DNA of 6,335 nt from an uncultured Treponema sp. (lineage in GTDB: Bacteria; Spirochaetota; Spirochaetia; Treponematales; Treponemataceae). A model generated the notes under the pieces. That model did no database searches. It was not told the origin of the DNA and saw nothing but the letters and a program-made list of their open reading frames with translations. Position numbers and translations under genes: made by a program. This document shows, one piece after another, positions 6,143-6,335 of this stretch (positions within the stretch are counted from its first letter, which is position 1; every line of letters starts with the position of its first letter). The stretch is from the NCBI GenBank assembly GCA_946538795.1, contig CAMNGY010000100.1, positions 1-6,335 of the forward strand. Reading direction: 5' to 3'.

Positions 6143-6335
6143 CTAGAAAATCATCCGCAGGAAATTGTACAGGTGCGGCTTGACGCTCGTGTGGTCGTGA
6201 GCAGTCTCCCGAAGGACCTGGGAAATGAACGGCTCCCCGTTTTGCGTCAGGATGGAGCGGTAGCTGTCAGGAGCGGCAGAAACAGCGTTGTCCGACAGCG
6301 ATGAGCTTACGAAAAGGACGCGGGGCCTGTTACCC
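6143..6335 (-). CDS. C-terminal 63 residues of an unrecognised protein, N-terminus outside the window
   Basis: The minus frame is open from the window edge to a TAG at 6145-6143. The visible tail begins GNRPRVLFVSSSLSDN and ends HLYNFLRMIF. It has one clear hydrophobic strand (RVLFVSSS), a Ser/Asp/Ala-rich turn, a helix-like segment FISQVLRETAHD, and a hydrophobic end. No membrane helix is visible in this part, so it does not look like the end of a transporter permease. I do not recognise the family. That it is real coding sequence is supported by the uninterrupted frame, by codon choice like its neighbours, and by the tight 11-nt junction with the following gene, whose SD lies in the gap. 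Confidence 0.65.
   Translation of the reverse strand, partial: GNRPRVLFVSSSLSDNAVSAAPDSYRSILTQNGEPFISQVLRETAHDHTSVKPHLYNFLRMIF

Noticed and set aside
1..6335. CRISPR array, insertion sequence, tRNA, rRNA or attachment site
   Set aside because: No repeat-spacer pattern, transposase motif, terminal inverted repeat, cloverleaf or rRNA-like segment could be seen on either strand.

Overview
The window carries four complete or nearly complete genes and two edge-truncated ones, in a GC-rich (visibly above 50%) and gene-dense layout. Coding runs mostly on the minus strand. Three products begin with lipoprotein signal peptides (lipoboxes MSGC, LSGC, LSSC), so the organism is a bacterium that exports many lipoproteins. 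The main regulator is a large hybrid histidine kinase with several PAS domains, of a style common in gut and rumen anaerobes. Its apparent promoter is an ordinary sigma-70 type with an extended -10, which argues against Bacteroidetes. A host-associated spirochaete (Treponema-like) would fit the lipoprotein load and the look of the small unknown lipoprotein. This assignment is an inference with low to moderate confidence; nothing here is diagnostic (no rRNA, no marker gene).

Layout from left to right. (1) 1-801, minus: a lipoprotein with a partial C-terminus whose strand/helix pattern resembles the CsgG/LpoB fold. (2) 840-3590, minus: a 916-aa soluble hybrid sensor kinase (four PAS-like regions, HisKA, HATPase, receiver). 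It lies 38 nt upstream of gene 1 and is probably co-transcribed with it. (3) 3591-3762: a divergent intergenic region with a good promoter reading left into the kinase (TGGACG, 17 nt, TATAAT with TG extension), a leader that can fold, and a weaker candidate promoter reading right. (4) 3763-4515, plus: an unrecognised 250-aa lipoprotein. (5) 4516-4553: a short convergent gap with small GC-rich hairpins. (6) 4554-6131, minus: a family-5 (oligopeptide/dipeptide/nickel type) solute-binding lipoprotein. (7) 6143-6335, minus: the last 63 codons of an unrecognised gene, 11 nt upstream of the solute-binding gene and almost certainly in the same operon.

How they may work together: the kinase has no membrane segment, so it should sense a cytoplasmic signal. 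It has a receiver but neither an HPt nor an output domain, so its partner protein must be elsewhere. Two envelope lipoprotein genes flank it, one co-directional and one divergent from a shared intergenic region, which suggests but does not prove a link to envelope functions. The solute-binding protein has no transporter permease or ATPase in the window. I do not see convincing evidence of a new defence, mobile or RNA-guided system; the points most worth checking are the kinase/lipoprotein pairing and the two unrecognised proteins.
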